A model generated the notes under the pieces. The model had not been told where the DNA came from, did not search any database, and was given only the letters and a program-made list of their open reading frames with translations. DNA of 64,000 bases, from assembly GCA_900470155.1 (NCBI GenBank), contig UBZT01000007.1, positions 186,001-250,000 of the forward strand, read 5' to 3'. This document shows positions 9,153-20,790 of the stretch, piece by piece. A program made the translations under genes and the position numbers. Position 1 is the stretch's first letter; the number at the start of each line of letters is the position of its first letter. The stretch comes from Hyphomicrobiales bacterium (GTDB lineage Bacteria > Pseudomonadota > Alphaproteobacteria > Rhizobiales > Rhizobiaceae).

Positions 9153-10943
9153 ATGCATCGTTACCGCAGCCACACCTGTGCCGCACTCCGCAAGTCCGAC
9201 GTCGGCTCGACCGTCCGTCTCTCCGGCTGGGTCCATCGCGTCCGTGACCATGGCGGCGTTCTGTTCATCGACCTGCGCGACCATTACGGCATCACCCAGG
9301 TCGTCGCCGACCCGGATAGCCCGGCGTTCAAGATGGCCGAGACCGTGCGCGGCGAATGGGTCATCCGCATCGACGGCCTGGTCAAGGCCCGCTCGGAAGA
9401 CACCACCAACAAGACGATGGCGACCGGCGAGATCGAGCTCTATGCGCAGGAAATCGAAGTCCTCGGTGCCGCCAAGGAATTGCCGCTGCCGGTCTTCGGC
9501 GAACCCGACTATCCGGAAGACGTGCGCCTGAAGTACCGCTTCCTCGACCTGCGTCGCGAGACGCTGCACAAGAACATCGTCAAGCGCACCCAGATTGTCT
9601 CTGCCATGCGCAAGGGCATGGGCGAGGCCGGTTTTGCCGAGTACACCACGCCGATCCTGACCGCCTCGTCGCCGGAAGGCGCGCGCGACTTCTTGGTGCC
9701 CTCGCGCATTCACGAAGGCCAGTTCTTCGCGCTGCCGCAGGCGCCGCAGCAGTACAAGCAGTTGCTGATGGTCGCTGGTTTCGATCGCTATTTCCAGATC
9801 GCGCCTTGCTTCCGCGATGAAGACCCGCGCGCCGACCGTCTGCCGGGCGAATTCTACCAGCTCGACGTCGAGATGAGCTTCGTCACCCAGGAAGATGTCT
9901 GGGAGACCATGGAGCCGATGATGACCTCGGTCTTCGAACAGTTTGCCGAAGGCAAGCCGGTAACCCAGAAGTGGCCGCGCATCCCTTACGACGTCGCGAT
10001 CCGCAAATATGGCTCCGACAAGCCGGACCTGCGCAACCCGATCGTCATGGAAGGTGTCACCGACCACTTCCGCGACTCGGGCTTTAAGGTGTTCGCCGGC
10101 ATGATCGCCTCCAACCCGAAGGTCGAGATCTGGGCGATCCCGGCCAAGACCGGTGGTAGCCGTGCGTTCTGCGACCGCATGAACGCCTGGGCGCAAGGGA
10201 CCGGTCAGCCGGGCCTCGGCTACATCTTTTGGAAGGAAGAGGACGGCAAGATCGTCGGCTCCGGCCCGCTCGCCAAGAATATCGGCGAAGAACGCACCGA
10301 AGCTGTCCGCACCCAGCTTGGCCTCGAAGCGGGCGATGCCTGCTTCTTCGTCGCGGGTGAACCGTCGAAATTCTACAAGTTTGCCGGCGAAGCCCGCACT
10401 CGCGCCGGCGAGGAACTGAACCTCGTCGACCGTGACCGTTTTGAAATGTGCTGGATCGTCGACTTCCCGTTCTATGAATGGAGCGAGGAAGACAAGAAGA
10501 TCGACTTCGCCCACAACCCGTTCTCGATGCCGCAGGGCGGCATGGAGGCGCTCGACAGCCAGGATCCGCTGACGCTCAAGGCCTATCAGTATGACGCGGT
10601 CTGCAACGGCTTCGAAATCGCCTCGGGCTCGATCCGTAACCAGTCGCCGGAATTGATGGTCAAGGCCTTCGAAAAGGTCGGCCTCAGCCAGCAGGACGTG
10701 GAAGAGCGCTTCGGCGGCCTCTACCGCGCCTTCCAGTATGGCGCACCGCCGCACGGTGGTTGTGCCTTCGGTGTCGACCGCGTGATCATGCTGCTCGTTG
10801 GCGCGAAGAACCTGCGTGAGATCTCGATCTTCCCGATGAACCAGCAGGCCCAGGACCTGCTGATGGGCGCCCCGTCGCCGGCAACGCCGACCCAGTTGCG
10901 CGAACTCGCGCTGCGCGTCGTGCCGCAGCCGAAGAAGGACTGA
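9153..10943 (+). CDS. aspS: Aspartyl-tRNA synthetase
   Basis: A 596-residue class IIb synthetase that charges tRNA with aspartate. It has an N-terminal OB anticodon-binding domain ([11 protein letters not shown], 25-35), motif 2 in [20 protein letters not shown], a bacterial GAD insertion and motif 3 ([12 protein letters not shown]) near the C-terminus. His33 in RDHGG matches the histidine reported for the non-discriminating Pseudomonas aeruginosa enzyme, where E. coli has Leu. It may therefore also make Asp-tRNA(Asn) for the GatCAB pathway; that is inference. A strong terminator follows at 10971. Confidence 0.97.
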   Translation: MHRYRSHTCAALRKSDVGSTVRLSGWVHRVRDHGGVLFIDLRDHYGITQVVADPDSPAFKMAETVRGEWVIRIDGLVKARSEDTTNKTMATGEIELYAQEIEVLGAAKELPLPVFGEPDYPEDVRLKYRFLDLRRETLHKNIVKRTQIVSAMRKGMGEAGFAEYTTPILTASSPEGARDFLVPSRIHEGQFFALPQAPQQYKQLLMVAGFDRYFQIAPCFRDEDPRADRLPGEFYQLDVEMSFVTQEDVWETMEPMMTSVFEQFAEGKPVTQKWPRIPYDVAIRKYGSDKPDLRNPIVMEGVTDHFRDSGFKVFAGMIASNPKVEIWAIPAKTGGSRAFCDRMNAWAQGTGQPGLGYIFWKEEDGKIVGSGPLAKNIGEERTEAVRTQLGLEAGDACFFVAGEPSKFYKFAGEARTRAGEELNLVDRDRFEMCWIVDFPFYEWSEEDKKIDFAHNPFSMPQGGMEALDSQDPLTLKAYQYDAVCNGFEIASGSIRNQSPELMVKAFEKVGLSQQDVEERFGGLYRAFQYGAPPHGGCAFGVDRVIMLLVGAKNLREISIFPMNQQAQDLLMGAPSPATPTQLRELALRVVPQPKKD

Positions 10944-10970
10944 TCGCTCTGATGGAGCGTTGAATTGAAG

Positions 10971-11006
10971 AGGCCTCGGATTGATGATCCGAGGCCTTTT
11001 TCTTTG
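10971..11006 (+). terminator. Intrinsic terminator of aspS
   Basis: Perfect 10-bp inverted repeat AGGCCTCGGA / TCCGAGGCCT with a 7-nt loop, followed by a T-rich tail, 27 bp after the aspS stop. Confidence 0.9.
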
Positions 11007-11016
11007 CTGTCACTTC

Positions 11017-11050
11017 AAGAAAAAAGCCCGGATGCGGACATCCGGGCTTT
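11017..11050 (-). terminator. Intrinsic terminator of the 11078-12271 gene
   Basis: Stem GCCCGGATG / CATCCGGGC extended by A-T pairs, 4-nt loop, with a run of T on the minus strand. It is placed 28 bp beyond the stop of the minus-strand secreted-protein gene and faces the aspS terminator. Confidence 0.9.
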
Positions 11051-11077
11051 CAATATCGACCTTGGCGATGAGCGACT

Positions 11078-12271
11078 TCAGTCGTTCGCGGTGACCTTGA
11101 CGCCGATCAGCGCCGGAATGCTTTCCGGTGCGCCCATCGCGGCACCGATGATCATCGGGAAGGCGACCGGATTGGCCGGCTGCGCCAGGATGGTCAGCGC
11201 CTTCGGGTCGTCGATATAGGCGTTGACGGCGGTGGAGACCTCATTCTGCAGAGCGCCAAGCTTGGCCTGGGCCAGCAGGATCGGCAGCATGCCCTTGATC
11301 ATCTGGCCCATCTGCGCCCCGTCGGTGCCCTGGGTCTTGCCGGCATAGTCGAGGCCCCGCTTGGTGATGCCGGCATCTTCGAAGCGGACCTTGGCGTTGA
11401 TCAGCGACAGTTGCTGCACCAGGCCGAGCATGGCAAGGCCTGCGGCCTGCTGCGCCTGCTCGTTCTTCGGATCGGTTTGCATGGTGCGCGCCTGCTCCTG
11501 CATCTGCTTGACCAGGTCAAGCGTATAGCCGGACATGCCGAAGGACAGGCTGAGCTTGCCGATATTGGCGAAATCGACCGAATAGTCTTCGATATCGATC
11601 GTGCCGCTGTCGATCTCCCAGCTGCCCGACATGCTCAGATTGCCGTCGAGCGTCTGCAGTCCGAGCGCGTCGATGGTTTCCTTGCTCTTCGGATCTTCGA
11701 CCACGGTCAGGTCTGCCTTGATCGCGGTGGCCGACCCTTCGAACGAGATTGTCTTTTCGTCTTCCGACAGGCTCATGGTGCCGGTCGCCTCGTTCATCGA
11801 GAACACCTGCTTGCCATCGACGGTGACATTGACGGGACCGCTATGGGCTTCCTCGTAGAACATCATCGAGTCGATGCCGGTGGCATTGACGTCGCCCGGA
11901 ATGAACACGCCGGCAAGGTAGAGGTCCGAGATCGAGAACGTCGATTTTTCCTCGGTCATGTCGACCTCTGGGAATTCGACGCGGTCGATGTAATAGGCGC
12001 CGCCATCTTCTTCGCTGACGCCCTCGAGCGTCAGTTGCTCAAGCTTCAACGGGCTGTCGGTCGAGCCGTTGACGGTGAATTTCACACCCTTCAGCAGGAC
12101 GTCTTCTCCGCTCACTTCAACCGAATCAGCGGAAATGACCGTGCCGCCGGTCGCAAATGCGGCATTGAGCTTTTTCAGCAGGTCCTGGCCGTCTAGGGCA
12201 AAGGCCTGGCTGGAAAGGGCGCTCAGGGCGGCTCCGGCGAGCAGGATCCGGGTGGAGCGATAGATCGTCAT
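11078..12271 (-). CDS. Conserved secreted protein of unknown function
   Basis: I place the start at the ATG at 12271 because a good ribosome site (AGAGGAA) precedes it and the protein then opens with a classical signal peptide (MTIYRSTRILLAGAALSAL... ending SSQAFA). The upstream in-frame extension to 12409 looks spurious. The mature part of about 370 residues is acidic, low in Cys and rich in beta-type repeats of the form 'TLEGVSEEDG', 'ISDLYLAGV', 'GNLSMSGSWEID'. This resembles periplasmic DUF945/AsmA-like lipid-binding or scaffold proteins only loosely. No enzyme motif is seen. It has its own promoter region and terminator, so it is a single-gene unit. Confidence 0.8.
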   Translation of the reverse strand: MTIYRSTRILLAGAALSALSSQAFALDGQDLLKKLNAAFATGGTVISADSVEVSGEDVLLKGVKFTVNGSTDSPLKLEQLTLEGVSEEDGGAYYIDRVEFPEVDMTEEKSTFSISDLYLAGVFIPGDVNATGIDSMMFYEEAHSGPVNVTVDGKQVFSMNEATGTMSLSEDEKTISFEGSATAIKADLTVVEDPKSKETIDALGLQTLDGNLSMSGSWEIDSGTIDIEDYSVDFANIGKLSLSFGMSGYTLDLVKQMQEQARTMQTDPKNEQAQQAAGLAMLGLVQQLSLINAKVRFEDAGITKRGLDYAGKTQGTDGAQMGQMIKGMLPILLAQAKLGALQNEVSTAVNAYIDDPKALTILAQPANPVAFPMIIGAAMGAPESIPALIGVKVTAND

Positions 12272-12479
12272 AGAGTGTTCCTCTGTAAGAATGGCCGGTG
12301 TTTCGACACTGGGCATGAAATCCGTGTCATTTATATGAGGGATTGTAAAAAGTTCCATCGCTTTTCCGCGGCAAGCGAGAAGCGGACTTTGTTTCGTGAC
12401 ATGGATCACATGCCCTTAATCCACAGCCAGAATCCCCGGATTCCTTGCCGTTGCGCGATATCTCGGCTAGGCAGGGAGC

Positions 12480-14756
<2,277 letters not shown>

Positions 14757-14781
14757 TCGCCAGGAACAGTATAGAGAATTG

Positions 14782-14812
14782 AAGCCGGTCGCATCACGAC
14801 CGGCTTTTTGCA
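14782..14812 (+). terminator. Intrinsic terminator of parC
   Basis: Perfect 10-bp stem AAGCCGGTCG / CGACCGGCTT with a 5-nt loop and a T run, 26 bp after the parC stop. Confidence 0.9.
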
Positions 14813-14846
14813 TTGTCAGGCTTTGACTTGAATTCGACCGCCGGGT

Positions 14847-16907
14847 TCAGCGTCCGACGGCTGCAGGCAGCTTCGCCAAGTCCTTGAAATCCGCTACCGG
14901 CGCCGGCCGTCCGAGATAGAAACCTTGTCCATGCTCGATGCCAAGTTCATGCATCAGCGCCACGTGGTCCGGCGTTTCAAGTCCTTCGATCAGGATCTTA
15001 TGGCCGCGATTGCGCACGAGGCGGATGATGTCTTCCAGCATCGAGCGTCCATGCGGCTGATCGGTATCCTGCAGGAAGGAGCGGTCGATCTTGACCGTGT
15101 CGAAAGGAAAAAGTCGAAGCCAGGAGAGGCCGGCAAATCCGGTGCCGAAGTCGTCCAGCCAGATCCGGATGCCAAGGGCTTCAAGGTCCTTGATGCAGCG
15201 GATGACATCCGACTGGCCTTCCATGTCGATACCCTCGGTAATCTCGAAGGCAAGCCGCTCACCCTTGACGCCGGTCTCCTCGAGGATCGTCGACACAGCG
15301 AGGGCAAACCCGCGTGACTTGAGCTGGATGGCGGAGACGTTGACGCTCGACAGCGGAATATGGCCGGGTGCCAGCATTTCGGTGCAAACCCTGCGGATTG
15401 CCCAGAGGCCGAGTTCCAGTATCGAGCCGGTGCGCTCGGCGATCGGAATGAATTGCCCCGGTGAAATCGGCGTTCCGTCGATCATTTGCAGGCGCATCAG
15501 GGCCTCGACCGCCTCAAGCTTGCCGGTGCGAAGATTCTGGATTGGCTGATAAACCAGCTTGACCAGATCCTTCTTGACGGCCATTCGCAAGAGCGACGCG
15601 ATATTCTCGTTGTCGTCGCTGCTGAGCGGATCGTCGGGATTGAAAAGCCGGATACAGTTGCGTCCGTTGGCCTTGGCGGAATAAAGCGCCCGGTCGGCCT
15701 CGTCGATGATGCGTTCGAGCTTTGGTCCGGAGTTCGGTCTCGTATAGGAGGCGCCGACGCTGACCGTAACCACCGCCTGTCCGTCCCGACGCTGGTCATG
15801 CACCAGGTTAAGTCTTTCGACAGTGCTGCGAATGACTTCCGCAAGCGTGGAGACCTGGTCGCGCTTGGCCAGTTGCGCCAGGACAATGAATTCCTCGCCG
15901 CCGTAGCGGCCAAGCGATGCGTTGAACGGTGTCAGTGCTTCCTGAAGCGCATTGGCAACCAGAATAAGACAACGGTCACCCGCCTGGTGACCGTAGAAAT
16001 CGTTGTATTTCTTGAAGAAGTCGACATCGACCAGGATCGCTGCAAAGCCGGTGCCGTCGTTGGTCCAGGCGCCCCAGTAGTCCCGCAATCGTCTGTCAAT
16101 GGCGCGCCGATTCTCGATGCCGGTCAGGTAATCCGTATTCGAGAGCCGTTCCAGCGCTTCTCCGCGTTTCTGAGCCTCGTTGTGCTGGTGCGCGGCTTCT
16201 ATCGCATTGAGGAAGACGTTGTAGCGCTCTTTGTTGAGTTTCCAGTTCACATAGGACGTGAACAGGAAGCAGGAAATGTAGAACAGGACCACCACCGTGC
16301 TCCCACCGAGCGAGAGCGGGGGCGAGAACAGCATGCTGCATAGGAAGATGACGAGAATGGTGGCGGAAGTCAGGACCGACAAACGGAACACGAGGTTGAA
16401 GAACAGGTTGGCACTCATCATGAAAATCGTGCCGAAGAGCATGTAATAGCGGAAGGCGTCCTCTGCCGTCGTCTGAGTCGAGGGGATCAGCCACGCCAGA
16501 TAGCCCATCACGACTGTCGCTGCGCAGCTGAGATCGATCCATTTGAGATCGACATGCCGCGCTACCAAGACACCCATGACCGCCATGGATGATATGGCAA
16601 CGATCAGGCGGGCCGTGACCGTCTGCATGGCTACGTCGGGAATCAATAGTACATCGGCTGCACCGAAGAGAAGATATACGAGGACCGCGAAGTAGAGCCC
16701 TTGTTGGGTCTGCCTCAGCTGAATCTTGCTGCGATGTGTGTGATAGAGCGCTTTAAGGGCCGAAGCTGGAAGCTTCTTCGCATCGACTGCCGGTGGGCTG
16801 TATCTCTGACGGTCAGCCCAATTCGCGCCTGGCTCCTGCGCGCCCTGCATCTGCGAATTTTTATCGCGATTTCCGTGTGTTGGGCTCTTGATGACCCGAT
16901 TCATCAT
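14847..16907 (-). CDS. Membrane GGDEF-EAL cyclic-di-GMP protein
   Basis: A 686-residue protein (start ATG at 16907; ATG at 16904 is equally possible after a GGAG). About six membrane helices fill roughly residues 60-210 and form a membrane sensor of unknown ligand. A diguanylate cyclase domain follows with intact GRYGGEEF. The C-terminal phosphodiesterase domain keeps EAL in EAVEALMRL, the metal-binding DDFGTGFAGLS, KIDRSF and GQGFYLGRP. Both activities could therefore be real, so the protein may make or degrade c-di-GMP according to signal. It is divergent from a PhcB-like methyltransferase gene, and a perfect CtrA-type site lies between them. Confidence 0.92.
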   Translation of the reverse strand: MMNRVIKSPTHGNRDKNSQMQGAQEPGANWADRQRYSPPAVDAKKLPASALKALYHTHRSKIQLRQTQQGLYFAVLVYLLFGAADVLLIPDVAMQTVTARLIVAISSMAVMGVLVARHVDLKWIDLSCAATVVMGYLAWLIPSTQTTAEDAFRYYMLFGTIFMMSANLFFNLVFRLSVLTSATILVIFLCSMLFSPPLSLGGSTVVVLFYISCFLFTSYVNWKLNKERYNVFLNAIEAAHQHNEAQKRGEALERLSNTDYLTGIENRRAIDRRLRDYWGAWTNDGTGFAAILVDVDFFKKYNDFYGHQAGDRCLILVANALQEALTPFNASLGRYGGEEFIVLAQLAKRDQVSTLAEVIRSTVERLNLVHDQRRDGQAVVTVSVGASYTRPNSGPKLERIIDEADRALYSAKANGRNCIRLFNPDDPLSSDDNENIASLLRMAVKKDLVKLVYQPIQNLRTGKLEAVEALMRLQMIDGTPISPGQFIPIAERTGSILELGLWAIRRVCTEMLAPGHIPLSSVNVSAIQLKSRGFALAVSTILEETGVKGERLAFEITEGIDMEGQSDVIRCIKDLEALGIRIWLDDFGTGFAGLSWLRLFPFDTVKIDRSFLQDTDQPHGRSMLEDIIRLVRNRGHKILIEGLETPDHVALMHELGIEHGQGFYLGRPAPVADFKDLAKLPAAVGR

Positions 16908-16961
16908 GACTCCATCGTCAGGCGCAAGCCGGGCGCTATGATACACTAGCTCGCTCAAGTG

Positions 16962-16976
16962 TTAACTATGTTTTAA
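16962..16976. promoter_or_regulatory. Putative CtrA-binding site (TTAA-N7-TTAA)
   Basis: The sequence TTAACTATGTTTTAA matches the alphaproteobacterial CtrA consensus TTAA-N7-TTAA exactly. It lies 55 bp upstream of the GGDEF-EAL start and 92 bp upstream of the methyltransferase start, in an AT-rich divergent promoter region. Occupancy is inference. Confidence 0.5.
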
Positions 16977-17067
16977 AGTCTGACTAAATTCGGAGTGCAC
17001 TTATCGGCTTATCCGATTATGGTTTACAAACAATTAATATCAGATTTGACTTAAAAAGGAGCGAAAT

Positions 17068-18111
17068 GTGAGCGACGTGAAAATTGCATTCGACGGGCAG
17101 AGCCTCATCACGCCCCACTCCATTGCGGCGACGGTGTTTTCAACTTCGACAACTGTCACGGACAAGGAACTGACGGAAGCGCGTGCCGAAACGGCACTGC
17201 ACCTTCGGATGGCGGAGCAGCAGTTCGAACAGGAAACGCCGGTCGGCCAGATCATGCTCCGTTTGCTGACGGGCCTTCACGGGGTCCGCAGCCGCTATTC
17301 TCCCAAGGTTTGGGAACAACTCATTCCCTTGGTGCAGCGCCACGCCATTGCACACCATTTCCACGAGGATCCGTTCACCCGCTGGTCGTTCGAGAAGCCG
17401 CGCGGCTATTCGGGCGATGCCGGCCTTCTCGACTTCATCTATGGTCACCCGTCTGTCCAGCCGATGCTGGATGCGGCAAGCCCGATGGGCAAGGAGGTTC
17501 ACGCCTTCACCAGCCAGTCGCCAGCCTGCGTCGCCGTACGTGAACGCCGGGATCTACTGGCCCAGTTTGTCGACGATGTCGCGTCGTCCCGGGGTGGCGA
17601 GGCCGAAATCCTGACGATTGCGTCTGGCCATCTGCGCGAAGGCAGTATGTCTCAGGCGCTGAAAGACAAGGCGATCAAACGTTGGCTTGCACTGGATCAA
17701 GACCCCTTGAGCGTCGGTGCCGTTGCCAGCGAATTCGCCGGAACGGCGGTTGAATCGGTCAACGGTTCCGTTCGCACCGTCTTGACCCGCGCACAGACCC
17801 TCGGCACCTTCGACTTCGTCTACGCCGCCGGTCTCTATGACTACCTTGCCGACGAAGTTGCTATCAAGCTTTCGCAGCGTTGCCTGCAGATGCTGAAGCC
17901 CAATGGTACCTTCCTGTTCGCGAACTTTTCGGAGGAAGTCCCAGACGACGGCTACATGGAAACCTTCATGAACTGGGCCCTCTTGCTGCGCTCGGAAGAA
18001 GATATGTGGCGGATCATGCGCGCAGCGACGGAAGGTCTTGATGTCGAGTGCTCACTACGCTTCGGTCAGAACCGGAACATTGTGTACGGCATCATCCGCA
18101 AACTGTCCTGA
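17068..18111 (+). CDS. PhcB-like class I SAM-dependent methyltransferase
   Basis: A 347-residue protein with a GTG start at 17068; the overlapping ATG two bases earlier is followed at once by a stop, and AAAAGGAG is 6 bp upstream of the GTG. It has the family signature KPRGYSGDAGLLDFIYG near residue 110, then a divergent Rossmann core (EILTIASGHLREG, WLALDQDP). This matches the family annotated as extracellular-factor 3-hydroxypalmitate methyl ester biosynthesis proteins, whose Ralstonia member PhcB makes a quorum signal. No PhcS/PhcR-type sensor genes are near, so the substrate is open. It shares its promoter region with the GGDEF-EAL gene. Confidence 0.75.
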   Translation: MSDVKIAFDGQSLITPHSIAATVFSTSTTVTDKELTEARAETALHLRMAEQQFEQETPVGQIMLRLLTGLHGVRSRYSPKVWEQLIPLVQRHAIAHHFHEDPFTRWSFEKPRGYSGDAGLLDFIYGHPSVQPMLDAASPMGKEVHAFTSQSPACVAVRERRDLLAQFVDDVASSRGGEAEILTIASGHLREGSMSQALKDKAIKRWLALDQDPLSVGAVASEFAGTAVESVNGSVRTVLTRAQTLGTFDFVYAAGLYDYLADEVAIKLSQRCLQMLKPNGTFLFANFSEEVPDDGYMETFMNWALLLRSEEDMWRIMRAATEGLDVECSLRFGQNRNIVYGIIRKLS

Positions 18112-18118
18112 AACGATA

Positions 18119-18153
18119 CGCCCCTCCGTCGCAATTTCGGCGGCGGAGGGGCG
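18119..18153. terminator. Strong hairpin between convergent genes
   Basis: A 14-bp stem (CGCCCCTCCGTCGC with GCGGCGGAGGGGCG, one G-T pair) and 7-nt loop directly after the methyltransferase stop. It lacks a clear T run on either strand, so it is a probable but imperfect bidirectional terminator. Confidence 0.5.
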
Positions 18154-18197
18154 AACCGTTGCGAACCGAGACAACCGGTAGATGGAAATTGATCGGT

Positions 18198-18965
18198 TTA
18201 TCTCTCGATATCCGCCTCGGGATCAAACCGTGTCCAGCCCTGATTGAGCAGATGCTCTTGCGGCTGGAAACGGGTCTTGTAGCCCATCTTGTGTGACCCC
18301 TGCACCCAATAGCCGAGATACACATGCGGCAGCCCCAGCGCTTTGGCGCGGGCAATATGGTCCAGCACCATCATCGTGCCGAGCGAGCGTCGGTCCATAG
18401 TCGGGTTGAAGAAGGAATAGACCATCGACAACCCGTCACTCATCAGGTCGGTGAGGGCAACGGCGATCAACTCGCCCTTCGGGTGCGGCGATAGACCGTC
18501 ACCCGGACTGCGCAAACGATATTCGATCACCCGCGTTTGCACGTGGCTGTCTTCGATCATGATCGCGTAATCGAGCGCCGACATGTCCGACATGCCGCCA
18601 CGCGGGTGCCGGTCATCGAGATAGGCGCGAAACAGCGAGAACTGCTCGGTTGACGGCTGGGCCGGAAAGATGGTTGCGACCACGTCCTGGTTGTTCGCCG
18701 CGACCCTGCGGAAGGCACGGCTGGGCGCAAATTCGTTGACGAGGATGCGGACGGACACGCAGGCGCGGCAGCTTTCGCAGGCCGGTCGATAGGCAATGTT
18801 CTGCGACCGTCGGAACCCGCCCTGTGTGAGAAGGTCGTTCATTTCCGTGGCCCGCTGTCCAACCAGATGGGTAAAAACCTTCCGCTCCATTTCTCCCGCC
18901 AGATAGGGACACGGCGCCGGAGCCGTGAGATAGAACTGGGGAGATGGAGAGGTTTGGGTATTCAT
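18198..18965 (-). CDS. bpt: Aspartate/glutamate leucyltransferase (N-end rule)
   Basis: A 255-residue Bpt. Family members transfer leucine from Leu-tRNA to N-terminal Asp or Glu of proteins, marking them for ClpS/ClpAP degradation. Family motifs are clear: [16 protein letters not shown] near the N-terminus, the cysteine block [15 protein letters not shown] near residue 60, and the C-terminal [20 protein letters not shown]. Length is normal for the family. It is followed by a strong hairpin and faces the PhcB-like gene. Confidence 0.95.
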   Translation of the reverse strand: MNTQTSPSPQFYLTAPAPCPYLAGEMERKVFTHLVGQRATEMNDLLTQGGFRRSQNIAYRPACESCRACVSVRILVNEFAPSRAFRRVAANNQDVVATIFPAQPSTEQFSLFRAYLDDRHPRGGMSDMSALDYAIMIEDSHVQTRVIEYRLRSPGDGLSPHPKGELIAVALTDLMSDGLSMVYSFFNPTMDRRSLGTMMVLDHIARAKALGLPHVYLGYWVQGSHKMGYKTRFQPQEHLLNQGWTRFDPEADIER

Positions 18966-19089
18966 CTGACGCTGTAGAGAATCCTCGTGCCTGTCATGAT
19001 TTGGCTAGGATGGCGCAAGATTGAAAAAGGTCAACACTCCGGTGTGTTTTGCCGGAGTGTATTCTTGGGCCAGGCCTGGAATGACGGGT

Positions 19090-19548
19090 TCAAGCCGTAC
19101 GGATCGTCGCCGTACCAAGCAGCAGATCATGCACCAGCCGCGACCGCTCGATAAACAGACCGGCCAGCAGGATCAGCGGCGTCAGGATCGAGTTGAGGAT
19201 CCAGAACAGCGCGAGATGCGCAATGGCGGTGACGAAATCGATCTTGCGACCGTCGAGGCGCACCATGGCAATGCCCATGGCACGCATGCCCGGCGTTGCC
19301 TGCGCGATGCCGGCCAGCGACATGCCGAAATAGAGACCGGCGACGACGAAGAACAGGATCGGGTAAAGAAGCCAGCCAAGACCAAGCGTCAGGATGCCGA
19401 GAAAGAAAACGACAACGGCAGCCGGGATCCACAGCAGTGCCACCAGCATATAGTCGATGATGAAGGCGAAGACACGCCGAGACAACACGCCGCTATAGGC
19501 ACGCCAGTCTTCGGGGGCGGCATAAATCGGGTTGCTATCGAGGCTCAT
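19090..19548 (-). CDS. RDD family membrane protein
   Basis: A 152-residue protein with three hydrophobic segments and the RDD-type N-terminal pattern SRRVFAFIIDYMLVALLW. The last segment is followed by RSRLVHDLLLGT, the conserved family end. RDD proteins are inner-membrane proteins of mostly unknown function, some linked to ion transport. The start ATG at 19548 has AAGGAG 6 bp upstream. It lies downstream of hemB on the same strand with a 69-bp gap. Confidence 0.9.
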   Translation of the reverse strand: MSLDSNPIYAAPEDWRAYSGVLSRRVFAFIIDYMLVALLWIPAAVVVFFLGILTLGLGWLLYPILFFVVAGLYFGMSLAGIAQATPGMRAMGIAMVRLDGRKIDFVTAIAHLALFWILNSILTPLILLAGLFIERSRLVHDLLLGTATIRTA

Positions 19549-19617
19549 GGTGGGCTCCTTGTGGGTTGCCTCTCAAATATGGTGAGAGGCAGCCCAAATA
19601 CAATATTGCTGAGAACA

Positions 19618-20634
19618 TCAGCCTTTTTTCGCCAGATGCCGGGCAACCTCTACGGCAAAATAGGTGAGGATGCCATCGCAGCCGGCGCGCTTGAACGAAA
19701 GCAGCGTTTCCAGCATCGCCCGCTCGCCGTCGATCCAGCCGTTCGCGGCGGCGGCCTTGATCTGGCTGTATTCGCCAGAGACCTGATAGGCAAAAACCGG
19801 AAGGCCGAAGGCTTCCTTCATCCGCCAGCAGATGTCGAGATAGGGCAGGCCAGGCTTGACCATCAGCATGTCGGCCCCTTCTTCGACATCAAGGGCGGCG
19901 TCGCGCAGCGCCTCGGTGCCGTTGGCCGGGTCTATATAGTAGGTCTTCTTGTCGCCCTTCAGCAGGCCACTGGTCGAGATCGCCTCGCGGTAGGGGCCAT
20001 AGTAACAGGACGCGAATTTCGTCGCATAGGACATGATGCCGACATCCTGGTGACCGGCGGCGTCAAGGCCACGGCGGATCGCGCCGATGCGGCCGTCCAT
20101 CATGTCCGATGGGGCGATGATGTCGGATCCGGCATCGGCCTGCAGGATAGCCGCCTTGACCAATTGCTCGACCGTCTCGTCATTGACGATGACGCCATCG
20201 CGCAGGATGCCGTCATGGCCGTGGCTGGTGAAGGGATCAAGTGCGACATCGGTAATCACACCGATATTCGGGACGGCTTTTTTGATCGCGGCTGTGACCT
20301 GGTTGAGCAGGTTGTTGGCCTCAAGGATCTGCGAGCCGGTTTGATCGCGCAGGTCCATCCCGACATTTGGAAAGGTTGCCAGCGCAGGAATACCGAGATC
20401 GGCGGCCTCCCTCGCGGCTTCGACGGCCTTGTCCACGCTCATCCGGTTGACGCCCGGCATGGCCGCGATCGGCTCGAGGATGCCATCGCCCGGGACAACG
20501 AAGATCGGCCAGATCAGGTCGTCGACGGTCAGCCGGTTTTCCAGCACCAGACGGCGCGTCCAGTCCGCCTTGCGATTGCGTCGCATGCGCCGGTGCCCGG
20601 TTACGTCATCGACCAGATGTGTCTTGTCATGCAT
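19618..20634 (-). CDS. hemB: Delta-aminolevulinic acid dehydratase (porphobilinogen synthase)
   Basis: A 338-residue HemB that condenses two aminolevulinate molecules to porphobilinogen in haem synthesis. Both active-site lysines are seen, in SYATKFASCYYGPYREA and MLMVKPGLPYLD. The metal loop reads DVALDPFTSHGHDG, with Asp where zinc enzymes have Cys. This marks the Mg-dependent type known in Pseudomonas and Bradyrhizobium. Start ATG at 20634 has GAGGA upstream. The RDD gene follows. Confidence 0.96.
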   Translation of the reverse strand: MHDKTHLVDDVTGHRRMRRNRKADWTRRLVLENRLTVDDLIWPIFVVPGDGILEPIAAMPGVNRMSVDKAVEAAREAADLGIPALATFPNVGMDLRDQTGSQILEANNLLNQVTAAIKKAVPNIGVITDVALDPFTSHGHDGILRDGVIVNDETVEQLVKAAILQADAGSDIIAPSDMMDGRIGAIRRGLDAAGHQDVGIMSYATKFASCYYGPYREAISTSGLLKGDKKTYYIDPANGTEALRDAALDVEEGADMLMVKPGLPYLDICWRMKEAFGLPVFAYQVSGEYSQIKAAAANGWIDGERAMLETLLSFKRAGCDGILTYFAVEVARHLAKKG

Positions 20635-20790
20635 GGGATGTCCTCGTCTTTTCGTCTGCCGCTGATATCATGTCGCTGCCGCCAGCAAAACCGTTGTAGG
20701 CCGTCCATGGTCCATTTTGGGCCGGACGAATTGTCCCACCGCGGAGCATCGGCACGCAGGGGCGTCAATTTTGCCAGGAAGGGCGCGCGG

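Noticed and set aside
9108-10754. Minus-strand open frame of 548 codons opposite aspS
   Set aside because: Shadow of the aspS reading frame, without similarity to any family.
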